Shown here: positions 8,477 to 19,468 of the stretch, one piece after another
Layout: every line of letters begins with the position of its first letter
How positions within the stretch are numbered: the first letter of the stretch is position 1
Origin: CALKYB01 sp964510575
GTDB taxonomy: Bacteria > Bdellovibrionota_C > UBA2361 > SZUA-149 > CALKYB01
NCBI GenBank assembly: GCA_964510575.1
Contig: CAZECN010000012.1
Location: 7,700 to 71,699, forward strand
Length of the DNA stretch: 64,000 bases
Direction of reading: 5' to 3'
Position numbers and translations under genes: made by a program
The notes under the pieces: model-generated
Told to the model about the DNA's origin: nothing
The model's input: only the letters and a program-made list of their open reading frames with translations
The model's database searches: none

Positions 8477-9355
8477 ATGGCTCTATATAAATCAGACTGG
8501 TCAACAGAGGTCATAGAAGTGTCAGAATTTGAACCAGATAAGCAGTTGAAGCCCTCAGAGGCCGCAAAGGAAGCGGGAGTAACTCGCTCTGAACTCAATC
8601 CGCTTAAGCCCTCAACCGACTTTGGTAGTCAAAGTAACATTAGGTTATCTTTTGGAGGGAACCAGACGCCAGAGGCTACAAATCCCAATTCACCAACCCC
8701 AGATAAGCCAGTAGAGACAAGACTTTCATTTTCACATCAACGAAATACTGAAAATCCGGAACCAGCTAAACCAACGGCGGAGTTTTCAATCACCCCAGGC
8801 GCTTTCTCTAGATTTGCCGAGCTAGACCTGCCTTTGCTACCTCAAGATCGGACAGATTTATCGAATTTACCTAGGCTAGGGGTTGAAACCAATGAAGAGC
8901 CAGAACTGACAGGGTTTATGACCTCGCCCGAGGACATGCTAGAGCCAGTCACAAGCGACTCGAATTTTGCTGATAACATTTATCCAGTTAATGCAATTGA
9001 TGGTAGAAAAAGTGATTTAGAAGTAGAGCAACAAACTCAAGGAGGCTCTTTCTACCGAATCCGCAGACTGGGAATTCAAGGCTTCTACTCCAAATTGGGT
9101 CAAGATTTTACTGGTTGCTCAAACTTAGGAAGGTCTGAGCAACACTGTGGAGAAAAAGCTAAAAAGTCTCATGTAAACACGCCCATCACTATAGCCAAGG
9201 CCGAAGCAATAGCAGTCCAAAAAATGGCCGGGCCTGACGCCATCTCAAAGTTCGTTGAAATCGACTTAGAACAGCCTTACAGTGAGGGAAGTTCAGAACT
9301 GGAACACTTTGACCCCAAAAATAAGGCTGAAAAGTCAAAAAAAACAATGACTTAG
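8477..9355 (+). CDS. Hypothetical disordered protein, Pro/Glu/Ser-rich
   Basis: 292 residues, no signal peptide or membrane segment, and no family I recognise. Composition is dominated by Pro, Glu, Ser, Thr and Asn, suggesting intrinsic disorder. Two partially repeated segments (NIRLSFGGNQTPE and ETRLSFSHQRNTE) and two TP(D/E)-type spacers are visible. A more ordered part (about 180-240) contains two Cys (TGCSNLG, QHCGEK). The gene lies 100 bp after the SDR pair on the same strand. The uninterrupted length and amino-acid use argue for a real gene, but the start is not supported by a strong ribosome binding site. Confidence 0.5.
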   Translation: MALYKSDWSTEVIEVSEFEPDKQLKPSEAAKEAGVTRSELNPLKPSTDFGSQSNIRLSFGGNQTPEATNPNSPTPDKPVETRLSFSHQRNTENPEPAKPTAEFSITPGAFSRFAELDLPLLPQDRTDLSNLPRLGVETNEEPELTGFMTSPEDMLEPVTSDSNFADNIYPVNAIDGRKSDLEVEQQTQGGSFYRIRRLGIQGFYSKLGQDFTGCSNLGRSEQHCGEKAKKSHVNTPITIAKAEAIAVQKMAGPDAISKFVEIDLEQPYSEGSSELEHFDPKNKAEKSKKTMT

Positions 9356-11558
<2,203 letters not shown>

Positions 11559-11571
11559 GGCACACGACAAT

Positions 11572-11608
11572 AAAAAAAAAGCCGCTCTTAAAGAACGGCT
11601 TTTTTTTA
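11572..11608. terminator. Bidirectional intrinsic terminator between gdhA and rpsD
   Basis: An A-run, then the AAGCCG/CGGCTT stem with an interior extension (TCT/AGA) and one C-A mismatch, then a T-run of eight. It lies in the convergent gap between gdhA and rpsD and has U-tracts in both orientations, so it can serve both genes. Confidence 0.9.
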
Positions 11609-11629
11609 CTTAACAATAAGCAAATGTAC

Positions 11630-12229
11630 CTATCTAGAGTAATATTCAATCACCTGCGAGATTTCACAGATTACCGGAATCTCCTCAGCTTCAGGTAATC
11701 TGGCCTGCTTAGCTTTGAATTGGTCTTTCTGAACCTCAACATACTCCGGTGGAGTAGTGTTTTGAAGGGCTTCCTGCACAAATGGGATCGCGCGGCTTTT
11801 TTCTTTTACAGAAACCTCCATACTTCCATCAATACGGAAGCCTGGGAAATTAACTCTTTTACCATCAACTAAAACATGAGCATGGCTAACTAGCTGCCTA
11901 GCTGCATAAATGGTGGGCGCAAATCCCGCTCTTAGAACAAAAGCGTCCAATCGACTATCTAGGATTCTCAAAAGATTGTCAGCCGTATTGCCTTTCATTT
12001 GGTTGGCTTCTCGGTAGTAGTTCCTAAGCTGCCTTTCAGTAATATTATACTGGAACTTCAATCTTTGTTTTTCGAGTAGCTGACGACCATAGTCCGACTT
12101 TCTACCACTACGGCGTTGACCGTGCTGACCAGGACCATAGGGCTTATGCAACATGACCAAAGAAGCTTTCGGGCTCATGGGCACGCCTAGCTTTCTTGAT
12201 AATCTAACCTTGGGACCTGTATATGGCAT
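11630..12229 (-). CDS. rpsD: 30S ribosomal protein S4
   Basis: 199 residues. Recognised by the N-terminal YTGPKVRLSRKLGVP, the PGQHGQRRSGRKSDYGRQLLEKQRLKFQY block, NLLRILDSRLDAFVLRAGFAPTIYAARQLVSHAHVLVDGKRVNFP (the S4 RNA-binding domain, about 90-150), and the C-terminal VICEISQVIEYYSR. It binds 16S rRNA and nucleates the small-subunit body. The N-terminal CxxC zinc pairs are absent, so this is a C-minus paralogue type. It sits alone rather than in the alpha/rpsK-rpoA operon, as in several lineages. A strong aggag ribosome binding site precedes the ATG at 12229. Confidence 0.97.
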   Translation of the reverse strand: MPYTGPKVRLSRKLGVPMSPKASLVMLHKPYGPGQHGQRRSGRKSDYGRQLLEKQRLKFQYNITERQLRNYYREANQMKGNTADNLLRILDSRLDAFVLRAGFAPTIYAARQLVSHAHVLVDGKRVNFPGFRIDGSMEVSVKEKSRAIPFVQEALQNTTPPEYVEVQKDQFKAKQARLPEAEEIPVICEISQVIEYYSR

Positions 12230-12563
12230 CCAACTTCTCCTGAACTTAAATAAAAATTTAATCTTTCTCCTAGTGAGAGCGGGAGACTATCTAATATTTT
12301 TAGTATCTTTTCAAGCCATGAGATTGAGCCAAACAATGAATACCTATAGTTTTAATCGAGTATAACCTCTCTTTGTAAGCTTCAGAGTTTAGTGAGGAAT
12401 TACCTTGTAATTTCAATTACTTATTCACTCAAGAGCTTAACTAGAGCCTTAAGCTGTAACCTAAGGCATTACGCTACGAATTTAATAGTAATTACTTTAA
12501 TTCTCCACTAAATCAGTCTAAGTGGAAAGAGAAGAATCACTTGAACAAAAGGCCAGGTAGCAA
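12230..12563. other. Divergent rpsD/msrB promoter region
   Basis: 333 bp, AT-rich. One perfect 7-bp inverted repeat, AGCTTAA/TTAAGCT with an 8-nt spacer (12434-12455), lies about 110 bp before msrB and could be an operator or leader hairpin. A shorter ATTAC/GTAAT dyad is nearby (about 12402). No RNA gene or clear autoregulatory S4-binding pseudoknot was recognised. Confidence 0.4.
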
Positions 12564-13121
12564 ATGAATCTATTTCTAAAAATCTGTAGTATCTCACTAC
12601 TAGTTGTTCTGATTTTAATTCAGAGCCAAACGAGCCTCAAAGCTGAAGGTAAGGTAGCAAAAACTGTGAGCGAAAAAACGGAATTAAAAACGGTGAAAAA
12701 CAAAGCTGGCGAAAACGTAGAGCTAACACCTATCCAATATCGAGTGGTAAAGGAAGATGGAACTGAACCTCCTTTCAATAATGAATATTGGGACAACAAA
12801 GAAGACGGTATTTACGTAGACGTTGTTTCCGGTAAGCCTCTATTTAGCTCCAAAGATAAGTTTAAGTCAGGAACGGGCTGGCCAAGTTTCACACGCCCTA
12901 TCGATGAAAAGGAAGTAGTTGAAAAGGTCGACAAGAAGCTTTTCATGACTAGAACTGAGGTTAGGGGAAAAACTGACGATACCCACTTGGGCCATGTTTT
13001 CAATGATGGCCCCGCACCAACCGGACTCAGGTATTGTATCAACTCTGCATCTCTTCGATTTATACCAAAAGAAAAACTAGAAGACGCAGGCCTTGGGGAG
13101 CTGAAAAAAAGCTTCGAATAG
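12564..13121 (+). CDS. msrB: Exported peptide methionine-R-sulfoxide reductase
   Basis: Reduces methionine-R-sulfoxide residues in proteins. 185 residues: a signal peptide (about 1-29, hydrophobic core [12 protein letters not shown], ending near SLKA), then the MsrB domain. Motifs: [63 protein letters not shown] with the catalytic Cys in RYCINS. The four zinc-ligand Cys found in many MsrB proteins are absent, so this is a zinc-free form. Export suggests repair of oxidised envelope proteins. Converges with nothing; the next gene starts 21 nt downstream on the same strand. Confidence 0.95.
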   Translation: MNLFLKICSISLLVVLILIQSQTSLKAEGKVAKTVSEKTELKTVKNKAGENVELTPIQYRVVKEDGTEPPFNNEYWDNKEDGIYVDVVSGKPLFSSKDKFKSGTGWPSFTRPIDEKEVVEKVDKKLFMTRTEVRGKTDDTHLGHVFNDGPAPTGLRYCINSASLRFIPKEKLEDAGLGELKKSFE

Positions 13122-13141
13122 TGAACTAAAGCTTTCCGGAA

Positions 13142-14821
13142 GTGACTCGAAGTATGAAATCGGCGTGGCCACTGCTCTTCATACTATCGATAGCCTTATT
13201 GCTAGTCGCAAGCATTTCCAGCCCCTCTGCCACAGCCCATATTAGTGTAAGAGAAAATAGCTGGAAGTCCCAACTACTACCGCTTCTATCATCATCAGAA
13301 GAGACTAGCCGCTTCATAATCGAGCTATCTTCCAAAAGTCCAATTGGAAGCAGGAGCTACTGGTTAAGAGCAGATGACTGCGTAGAGCAGTTAAAAATTG
13401 ATGACGAACTACAGTCAGTGGAGCCAATTTGCAGTTTTCCTGATCCCATAAATTTAAGGCTCAACTTCAAAAGCCAAAACCAAGAAATTAAAGTCACCGG
13501 CCTTTTAAAAAATAAGGGTGGTAGAGCAGGTTTGTGGTTGGATACATCGAGGGATGATAAAACTTACCTTACAGTTGTTATCTTGGCCCCCCTAGCTATA
13601 TACCTAATAACCCTAAGTTATTTAAAAAAACATTTCACTGATGAAAAGAGATTGCTTCTGAGCTTTGGTGCATTCGGCTCACTACTCCGCTTTTACTATT
13701 TTTTATTTATTCCTTACTGGCAATACTCTTATGACGCCGAGGAACACCTAGACTACATTTTGATGATTGCCAACAACCTTACTATTCCTAGCCCTCATCA
13801 AGGATGGCAATTTTATCAAAACCCTTTGTACTATATCATGGCGGCACTTTTGTTTCGCTTTGCTAGGTTTATCGATTTTCCAGCAGTCCTTTCAATCCAA
13901 ATACTCTCCCTCGCTCTTTCTCTAATAACTTTTTGGGCAATACTCGGCATAGTAAAAAATGTACTTAAACGTAAATCAGTGGGCCTAGTCCTAGCCTATG
14001 TAGTTACTTCCATCGCTCCACTCTTAATTATGCCTACTAGTAGAATCAGCAATGACACTCTAACTATGTGCTTAGCCAGTCTTTCAGTTTTAGCTGTCGT
14101 AAAATCTGTGACCAGCGGTAGCTATAAGCTGAGTTACCTGAGCATTGCCTTGGCAAGCTTATCAATTCTTTCTAAAAGCTCAGCTTTACCTATTCTTTTA
14201 GCCAACCTACTCTTTTTCGCACTGAAGAAAGGAGTAAACAAACCCCACATTTTAAAACAAGCCTTATTAGCTCTAATAATAATTAGCCCAATAGCTATTA
14301 GAAACATTTATCACCAAGAATCTGGCATCGTTGGAAAAGATACAATCTCCGCTATCAACCCTCAGCTGTCGATCGAACCCAGCAAGAGAAACTTTCTTAG
14401 CTTTGACCTAAGAAGGGTCTTAGAAACTCCCTTCAACCAATCTTATGGTGATAATTACGGAAAAAATAATTTCTTCGAATACTTTTTACTATCCTCAATA
14501 AGCGGGGAGTTTAAGATATTGAAAGAAGGTTTAGTATCAACCTCGATTATTGTAGGGCTACTAATAATTCTTTCCCTGTCAACGATAGGTAGTTTTAGCT
14601 GTCTGAGAAGAGACGCTAGTCTTGAACGCTATTTACTTCTATTATTTTTGTTGAGCTTTACTGCCTTGCTTATATTTACTACTAGCTACCCCTTAAGCCC
14701 GACTCAAGAGGCTAGACACATTCCCTGGATCACAATCACAGTGGCCGTCTTTGCTGGTTCAGGTCTGAATATACTGAAACCCCTTTACGACAGGTACAGA
14801 AAAAGCCGGAATTTAAGATAG
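13142..14821 (+). CDS. GT-C/PMT-like multi-pass membrane glycosyltransferase
   Basis: 559 residues starting at GTG (an internal ATG at codon 5 is equally possible). An N-terminal membrane helix is followed by a soluble segment (about 35-130), then about ten membrane helices. The extracellular loop after the next helix pair carries SYDAEEHLDYI, comparable to the acidic catalytic motif of GT39/ArnT-type enzymes, and GWQFYQNPLYY. SNDTLTMCLASLS and KSSALPILLANLL are further family-like loops. Such enzymes use polyprenyl-phosphate sugars in the periplasm. The acceptor is unknown. The gene converges with two other large membrane proteins of similar type, so a surface-glycan role is likely. Confidence 0.65.
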   Translation: MTRSMKSAWPLLFILSIALLLVASISSPSATAHISVRENSWKSQLLPLLSSSEETSRFIIELSSKSPIGSRSYWLRADDCVEQLKIDDELQSVEPICSFPDPINLRLNFKSQNQEIKVTGLLKNKGGRAGLWLDTSRDDKTYLTVVILAPLAIYLITLSYLKKHFTDEKRLLLSFGAFGSLLRFYYFLFIPYWQYSYDAEEHLDYILMIANNLTIPSPHQGWQFYQNPLYYIMAALLFRFARFIDFPAVLSIQILSLALSLITFWAILGIVKNVLKRKSVGLVLAYVVTSIAPLLIMPTSRISNDTLTMCLASLSVLAVVKSVTSGSYKLSYLSIALASLSILSKSSALPILLANLLFFALKKGVNKPHILKQALLALIIISPIAIRNIYHQESGIVGKDTISAINPQLSIEPSKRNFLSFDLRRVLETPFNQSYGDNYGKNNFFEYFLLSSISGEFKILKEGLVSTSIIVGLLIILSLSTIGSFSCLRRDASLERYLLLLFLLSFTALLIFTTSYPLSPTQEARHIPWITITVAVFAGSGLNILKPLYDRYRKSRNLR

Positions 14822-14833
14822 ACGGGGAATAGT

Positions 14834-16603
14834 CTAGCCCGCAAAATGAAATTTTATTTCAGCTATAGACCATTCAAAAACATCTGATACTGCTATTTGC
14901 TCAAAGTAAACACACTGTCCTTTGACAGGTCTTCCAAACATTATCTTCACATCAGTCTGAGCCCCGTAATAAGGGTAGCCATCCTTTGAAAGCATGATTC
15001 TACCTTGCCAAGTAGGGGCCTCGTAAATGGTCTGCTCAGGACCATTCGCAAAATTATCACAGGTCTCAGCTACTCCAATTCTGATTCCTCTAGGAAAATC
15101 ACTGTAAAAGTTCCCTAGTTCCAATGAGACGCCATCAAACTCTTTGGGAGAATAAAACCTAAGGGCAAAATTCTCTTTAGCCGTTTGTCCAGGAAAACCA
15201 CTAAACCAACGAGTTTCTGTATTCCCATCAACAGCAAGTCTAGCATTCTCCGGTTTATGGCTGGAGTGAACTTGGGCTACCATGTTCTCAACTGAGCTAA
15301 ACTGAATAACATCTACAATAGCCGCCATTTCCACAACGGCTGGACCATTAACTCGATACAGTTGATAAGAGGGAGATACCAAAATAGATTTTGGTAATGT
15401 ACCACCATTATTGCCACTCATGACCTTAGAGTTAAAAGCCTTATCCGAAAACGGAATCTGAACAAGACCAGGCCCAAAACTGGAAGTTAAAACTTGGAAA
15501 GAAAATAGCAGGCAGGAAAAACCGAAGTAAATCCCCGTTACTACATAAGGGTGATACAGGCGCCACAGTCCAAGCAGTGCCCAAAGAAGAGAGAACACCA
15601 TGGCTATGCTCACTAGAGGAAACATAAACGAATTCGGCACAATCCGAGACAAAACAGCCAAAGGCATCATCAACCGAACTTCGGGGTATGGGGTACATTC
15701 GAGGCAAGCTGCAATAGCGAAAAGACTTGCTATCCCAAACCATCGACTTGCTATTGGATTAAGCCAGAACAATCCCAAGAACAAAGCAGTAAATAAAATG
15801 GCAAGAAATAACGAAAATTGTCCGTAAACCATCTCCATACTTTGGTAATCAATCACGCTAATCGGCAAGTCACTACCAATAAACGGTCTAATAATCCCCA
15901 CCAAACCATCATCGGATACAACTCTACCCAAGGCGGGATAAGATTCAGAGATAGTGGTCTTAGGAATAAAAAAAGCTTGGTGTGCTAGCGGGATCAGGAT
16001 TAGCAGAACACATAGACCACTACTAAATGATTTACCACGGACAAAGAGGCTTAAAAAACAGAGTAGCACTATCAACAAAGAAAGTTGATTAGCGAAGATA
16101 CAAAGTAGAATAACTGTCAAAACCGAGCATACAGAGAAGGTTACTCTTACTTTTCCACCATCTAACTCACAATTCCAGAAACTGACGAAAAGAATTGGTA
16201 CGAGACAAATAGTAGACAAAAGAACATTATCCCAGCCAAACAATAAAAAGATCAAAAAAGTAAAGGAAGCTGAGAGTAGAGCTGCCCCATCGGCAACTTT
16301 CAGCCTGAGCAAAAGGAACCAAAGACCAAGAAAAAAAAGGCTAAGTTTAATCGTAATAGCATAATGAAAAATGGTAAACTCATCGCTCTTAAACAAAGAA
16401 GCCGGCAGGCTAAAAATTGGACTCTCCTGCCAAAGTAGGTAGGCATTATGAGTTCTATGAACCATGGGGGCCCAGGTTCCAAATAGATCTTCGCTTTCAA
16501 AGAGCTGTATCTGCAAAGGCTCGGAAACCTTAACAGAGTGGATAAGGGCAATGAAAGTGACTATCACCAAAACAAAAGAAACTATTGGGGCAATCCCTCT
16601 CAC
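14834..16603 (-). CDS. Multi-pass membrane protein with C-terminal F5/8 (discoidin)-like domain
   Basis: 589 residues. About ten membrane helices occupy residues 1-390. The C-terminal about 170 residues look like a galactose-binding, F5/8 type C fold: SSHKPENARLAVDGNTETRWFSG is the characteristic beta-turn, followed by FALRFYSPKEFDGVSLELG and a final SIAEIKFHF strand. The layout suggests a membrane glycosyltransferase-like protein with a periplasmic carbohydrate-binding domain. Its start overlaps the stop of the 741-residue protein by 4 nt, so the two are translationally coupled. Function inferred from architecture only. Confidence 0.6.
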   Translation of the reverse strand: MRGIAPIVSFVLVIVTFIALIHSVKVSEPLQIQLFESEDLFGTWAPMVHRTHNAYLLWQESPIFSLPASLFKSDEFTIFHYAITIKLSLFFLGLWFLLLRLKVADGAALLSASFTFLIFLLFGWDNVLLSTICLVPILFVSFWNCELDGGKVRVTFSVCSVLTVILLCIFANQLSLLIVLLCFLSLFVRGKSFSSGLCVLLILIPLAHQAFFIPKTTISESYPALGRVVSDDGLVGIIRPFIGSDLPISVIDYQSMEMVYGQFSLFLAILFTALFLGLFWLNPIASRWFGIASLFAIAACLECTPYPEVRLMMPLAVLSRIVPNSFMFPLVSIAMVFSLLWALLGLWRLYHPYVVTGIYFGFSCLLFSFQVLTSSFGPGLVQIPFSDKAFNSKVMSGNNGGTLPKSILVSPSYQLYRVNGPAVVEMAAIVDVIQFSSVENMVAQVHSSHKPENARLAVDGNTETRWFSGFPGQTAKENFALRFYSPKEFDGVSLELGNFYSDFPRGIRIGVAETCDNFANGPEQTIYEAPTWQGRIMLSKDGYPYYGAQTDVKIMFGRPVKGQCVYFEQIAVSDVFEWSIAEIKFHFAG

Positions 16604-18825
16604 TGCGTTGACCCTCCGGTGCTTTTGAACAGGCGAGTGAGGAATCCCTTGGAACGAATAGACACCACTTGCCCTGCATCACAGTCTGAAAGCCTAACAA
16701 ATTCAAGGCCAAATCCAACATCCACCGGGCTAATTACGCATTCACTCTCAAGATGTGGGTAGTATCGAAATTTCACGACAGCAGTATCCACACCCTCGGC
16801 CAGTTTAAGAGTTAATCCTGACGTACTTTGTTCTAGCACTTCTCCAGAACCCTCATAGAAGTAATCTGCTGGTTTCTTTACTGAAAAGAAGTCAAAGCTT
16901 CCGGCCTTACCTATTGAGTCAAAATATTTAGGACGATCTAAAAAATACTTTCTCCACTTACGCTCATGAGCTGCCACTGAGTCAGCTCCCACTAAAGCAA
17001 GATAGTCTATTATAGCTTTCTCTCCAGCTGCCACTACATCTTTTGGAAAAGGTTGGTTATAGCTCCACTGATCATGAAAAGGGCTTACGGCAATTGATGG
17101 TTTACCTGTCAAGGCAGGAAGCGGTGCTATATGACCTCGATCTAAGTCATGTAGAACAAAACCCGAAAACAGTAAACGTCCAGGACCGGATACATTCTCC
17201 TGAATAAAAGTCACTACTTCAGCCAACTCCTCGCTTGCAAAGGAATACCTGTCTTCGAGTTTATTTCCAACAATAGCTTTGGTTACTATCAGTCCCACCA
17301 ACAAGAAAGACATAGCCACTGATCCAAAAAATCTGCGCCCGCGTAAGTCTGTCCTAGACAATAAACTCTCAAGGGCCAACGCAACCGGCAAAGATGATAA
17401 ATGAGCCAGAACCATGAACATGCGGTCTAGTTCGATCTGGGGAATCAGCGGTGGCAAAACTCCTGCTAGAATCACCAACCAACCCAATAAAATAGAAAAG
17501 ACCTTTTTGATATAAGGCCGCATCAAAGCAAGGCCAGGAATTGTAAGAATTAGTAAAAGGGGATTAATTCTTATTAATGAATCCGAAAACAAACGTTTCG
17601 ACTCTTCTAAATTTAAACCGGGAGGCTCTTTCGTTCTAAACCCCCTCTTCTCAACAACTTTATCTTCCCCCATTTCCCCAAGCTCAGCCTGACTAACAAC
17701 CGTCGTCTCAGGTTGATCCAAAAAGCTATTAACATTCCATTCAGTCCAGAAAAAATACAGCCAAGGAATTGTTAGAAGTAAGATTAGGCAAGACGAGCCA
17801 ACAAGAATAGGTTTCACAATTTGGCGCCTCAAACTAATTAGGCCAGCCCCTAGTAGTGGTAGCAGCACAAGACCTGAAGGGCTCCAAAATAGAGCAAGGG
17901 TGGTGCAAATCAAAAAGAGAATACCCTCGGCTACTGATAAATCCTGCTTCCCCTGAAAAGCCTTAAATATCAGTGCCACCGTTATAGGAAGTAAAGCGAT
18001 ACTAGTTGTACATCCTAGAGTGCCGTATTTTAGAGACCATTGATACCAGAGAGCACTTGCTGATACGGACAAAAGGCTAGCAATTGCTGCGGAAACCTTA
18101 GAAAACCCCAATATCCTGGCTCCTATCCACATACAACCGGGGGTTAAAATAAATAACAAAATAGCAACCAGCCAGGTGTAGACAGAAAGGGGATCAAAAA
18201 AACTAACTAATGGGTAAAACAACAAAAAGATATTTAAATTTCCAGTCGCAAATATATGTAGAGTATCCCTACCCATACTCCAAAGAGGGTTATAAACTGG
18301 AATATCCGGAAAATGTTCTCGTAATAAAATTAGACGGTATAGAAAAACTGGGTGATCGTCAGAAAACAACAATCTACCTCTTGCATAAGAGAGGAAACCA
18401 GAAAACAAAAGAAGGCAGCATAGAAAGCTACCCCAAATAACAAACCTCTCTTTCTTAATATATTTGAAGAATGCAAAAATAAGGAAAAACAAAAGCAGAA
18501 GTTCCCCTCGTATCTCTGGCCCGGGCAGAAAAGAATAACCTCTTGTAAACCAGTCGATAGTGAAAAGAACCACCAAGCCAACAACGAACCCTCGAGGATC
18601 CATAACTAGCTTTGGCCCACCACGCTCCTTCGCAAACCTAGCTCCAATGTAAATAAGCAGTCCAAAAAGAACCCCTGACCAGATTGTCTCTAGATGCTGG
18701 CTTGATCTCACCGTCCATAGGGACTGAGTCTGCGATATTATGGAGATCAGAATGATAGAGAGCCCGGCTGAGGCTATGGCTGAGCAAATAAAAAATCTAT
18801 TTAGATTGCTCTTACTGGACTCCAT
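16600..18825 (-). CDS. Large multi-pass membrane protein, DUF6541/YfhO-like
   Basis: 741 residues with about 13 membrane helices over residues 10-550 and a soluble C-terminal domain of about 190 residues. A loop after the early helices reads FSDDHPVFLYRLILLREHFPDIPVYNPLWSMG with NLNIFLLFYPL, as in large membrane proteins of the DUF6541/YfhO group linked to glycosylation of lipids, teichoic acids or surface polymers. The C-terminal part (FDFFSVKKPADYFYEGSG and later strands) is beta-rich and probably periplasmic. First gene of a coupled pair. The intergenic region upstream contains copy B of the non-coding repeat. Confidence 0.6.
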   Translation of the reverse strand: MESSKSNLNRFFICSAIASAGLSIILISIISQTQSLWTVRSSQHLETIWSGVLFGLLIYIGARFAKERGGPKLVMDPRGFVVGLVVLFTIDWFTRGYSFLPGPEIRGELLLLFFLIFAFFKYIKKERFVIWGSFLCCLLLFSGFLSYARGRLLFSDDHPVFLYRLILLREHFPDIPVYNPLWSMGRDTLHIFATGNLNIFLLFYPLVSFFDPLSVYTWLVAILLFILTPGCMWIGARILGFSKVSAAIASLLSVSASALWYQWSLKYGTLGCTTSIALLPITVALIFKAFQGKQDLSVAEGILFLICTTLALFWSPSGLVLLPLLGAGLISLRRQIVKPILVGSSCLILLLTIPWLYFFWTEWNVNSFLDQPETTVVSQAELGEMGEDKVVEKRGFRTKEPPGLNLEESKRLFSDSLIRINPLLLILTIPGLALMRPYIKKVFSILLGWLVILAGVLPPLIPQIELDRMFMVLAHLSSLPVALALESLLSRTDLRGRRFFGSVAMSFLLVGLIVTKAIVGNKLEDRYSFASEELAEVVTFIQENVSGPGRLLFSGFVLHDLDRGHIAPLPALTGKPSIAVSPFHDQWSYNQPFPKDVVAAGEKAIIDYLALVGADSVAAHERKWRKYFLDRPKYFDSIGKAGSFDFFSVKKPADYFYEGSGEVLEQSTSGLTLKLAEGVDTAVVKFRYYPHLESECVISPVDVGFGLEFVRLSDCDAGQVVSIRSKGFLTRLFKSTGGSTQ

Positions 18826-19018
18826 AGTAAAGAGGTATGTTATTTAAAATTAGAAGATTAAGAAGACTCCGAGCCTACCAGAGACGAACGAAGGGTAAAA
18901 CTAACACAAGTAGCCCTCTCCTGAAACTCAAAGGAAAGACAGCTTCAGTAGGTTTTACAATAATCCAGCTTTTGTCTAATTAGACACACAGTCAGACTTG
19001 AAGATCTTATTGGTAGAA

Positions 19019-19402
19019 ATATACTGCGCCTCATTTAAATTTCGGTTTTGCTAGATTAAGCATAGGCGCGGGTATAAGCCGAGCGTAAGTGAGGCCATTA
19101 GACAACGTCTGGCTCTTGCGGAGCAAGAAATAGCCTGACGTAGAACAGCCAGAACAAATGCGTTTAGCATTTGCACATAATTACTCAACCTCTAAATATG
19201 CTTCTCAAGACCTTTAGTCTTGTCTAAATTAATTATTAACCCGAGAAATCGAGTTATTTGAAGACTCTAGTAGAAAAACGCTGGTCGCGTTTTACAAATT
19301 CCCCGGCGCAGTATCTGTCCTCTGGCCATGCTAACGCATGGCGGATATACTCAACCCTGCTAGACCGTTTATCAGAGGAAATTTAAAGTAGGTTGAGTAT
19401 AT
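19019..19402. repeat. Structured non-coding repeat, copy B (terminal inverted repeats)
   Basis: A 384-bp element in the divergent region between the 741-residue membrane protein and the lipoprotein oxidoreductase. The left end (19019-19045) and reverse complement of the right end (19376-19402) share ATATACT, a variable block, then ATTTAAATTTC or CTTTAAATTTC, as in copy A. GGTATAAGC and AGACAAC follow at equivalent places in both copies. Hairpins: 19106-19140 (CGTC and GGCT pairing with AGCC and GACG, capped by TCTTGC/GCAAGA), 19155-19173 (CAAATGC/GCATTTG), 19206-19222, 19275-19293 (AAAACGC/GCGTTTT), and 19325-19342 (GCCATGC/GCATGGC). The left block ATACTGCGCC pairs perfectly with 19305-19314; the right arm pairs perfectly with 19345-19356. 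Confidence 0.8.
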
Positions 19403-19468
19403 TCCTAAGATTTCATCGTCTATTAACTAGCAACAACCTCTCTTGAATCAGTCAATTTAACTAAATAG

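Noticed and set aside
14834..18825. Minus-strand membrane genes as horizontally acquired island
   Set aside because: No mobility genes or clear composition break next to them; the adjacent repeat copy alone is not enough evidence.
19019..19402. Integron attC site or CRISPR array
   Set aside because: No RYYYAAC/GTTRRRY core pair, no integrase, no regular direct repeats with spacers; the structure is a terminal-inverted-repeat element.
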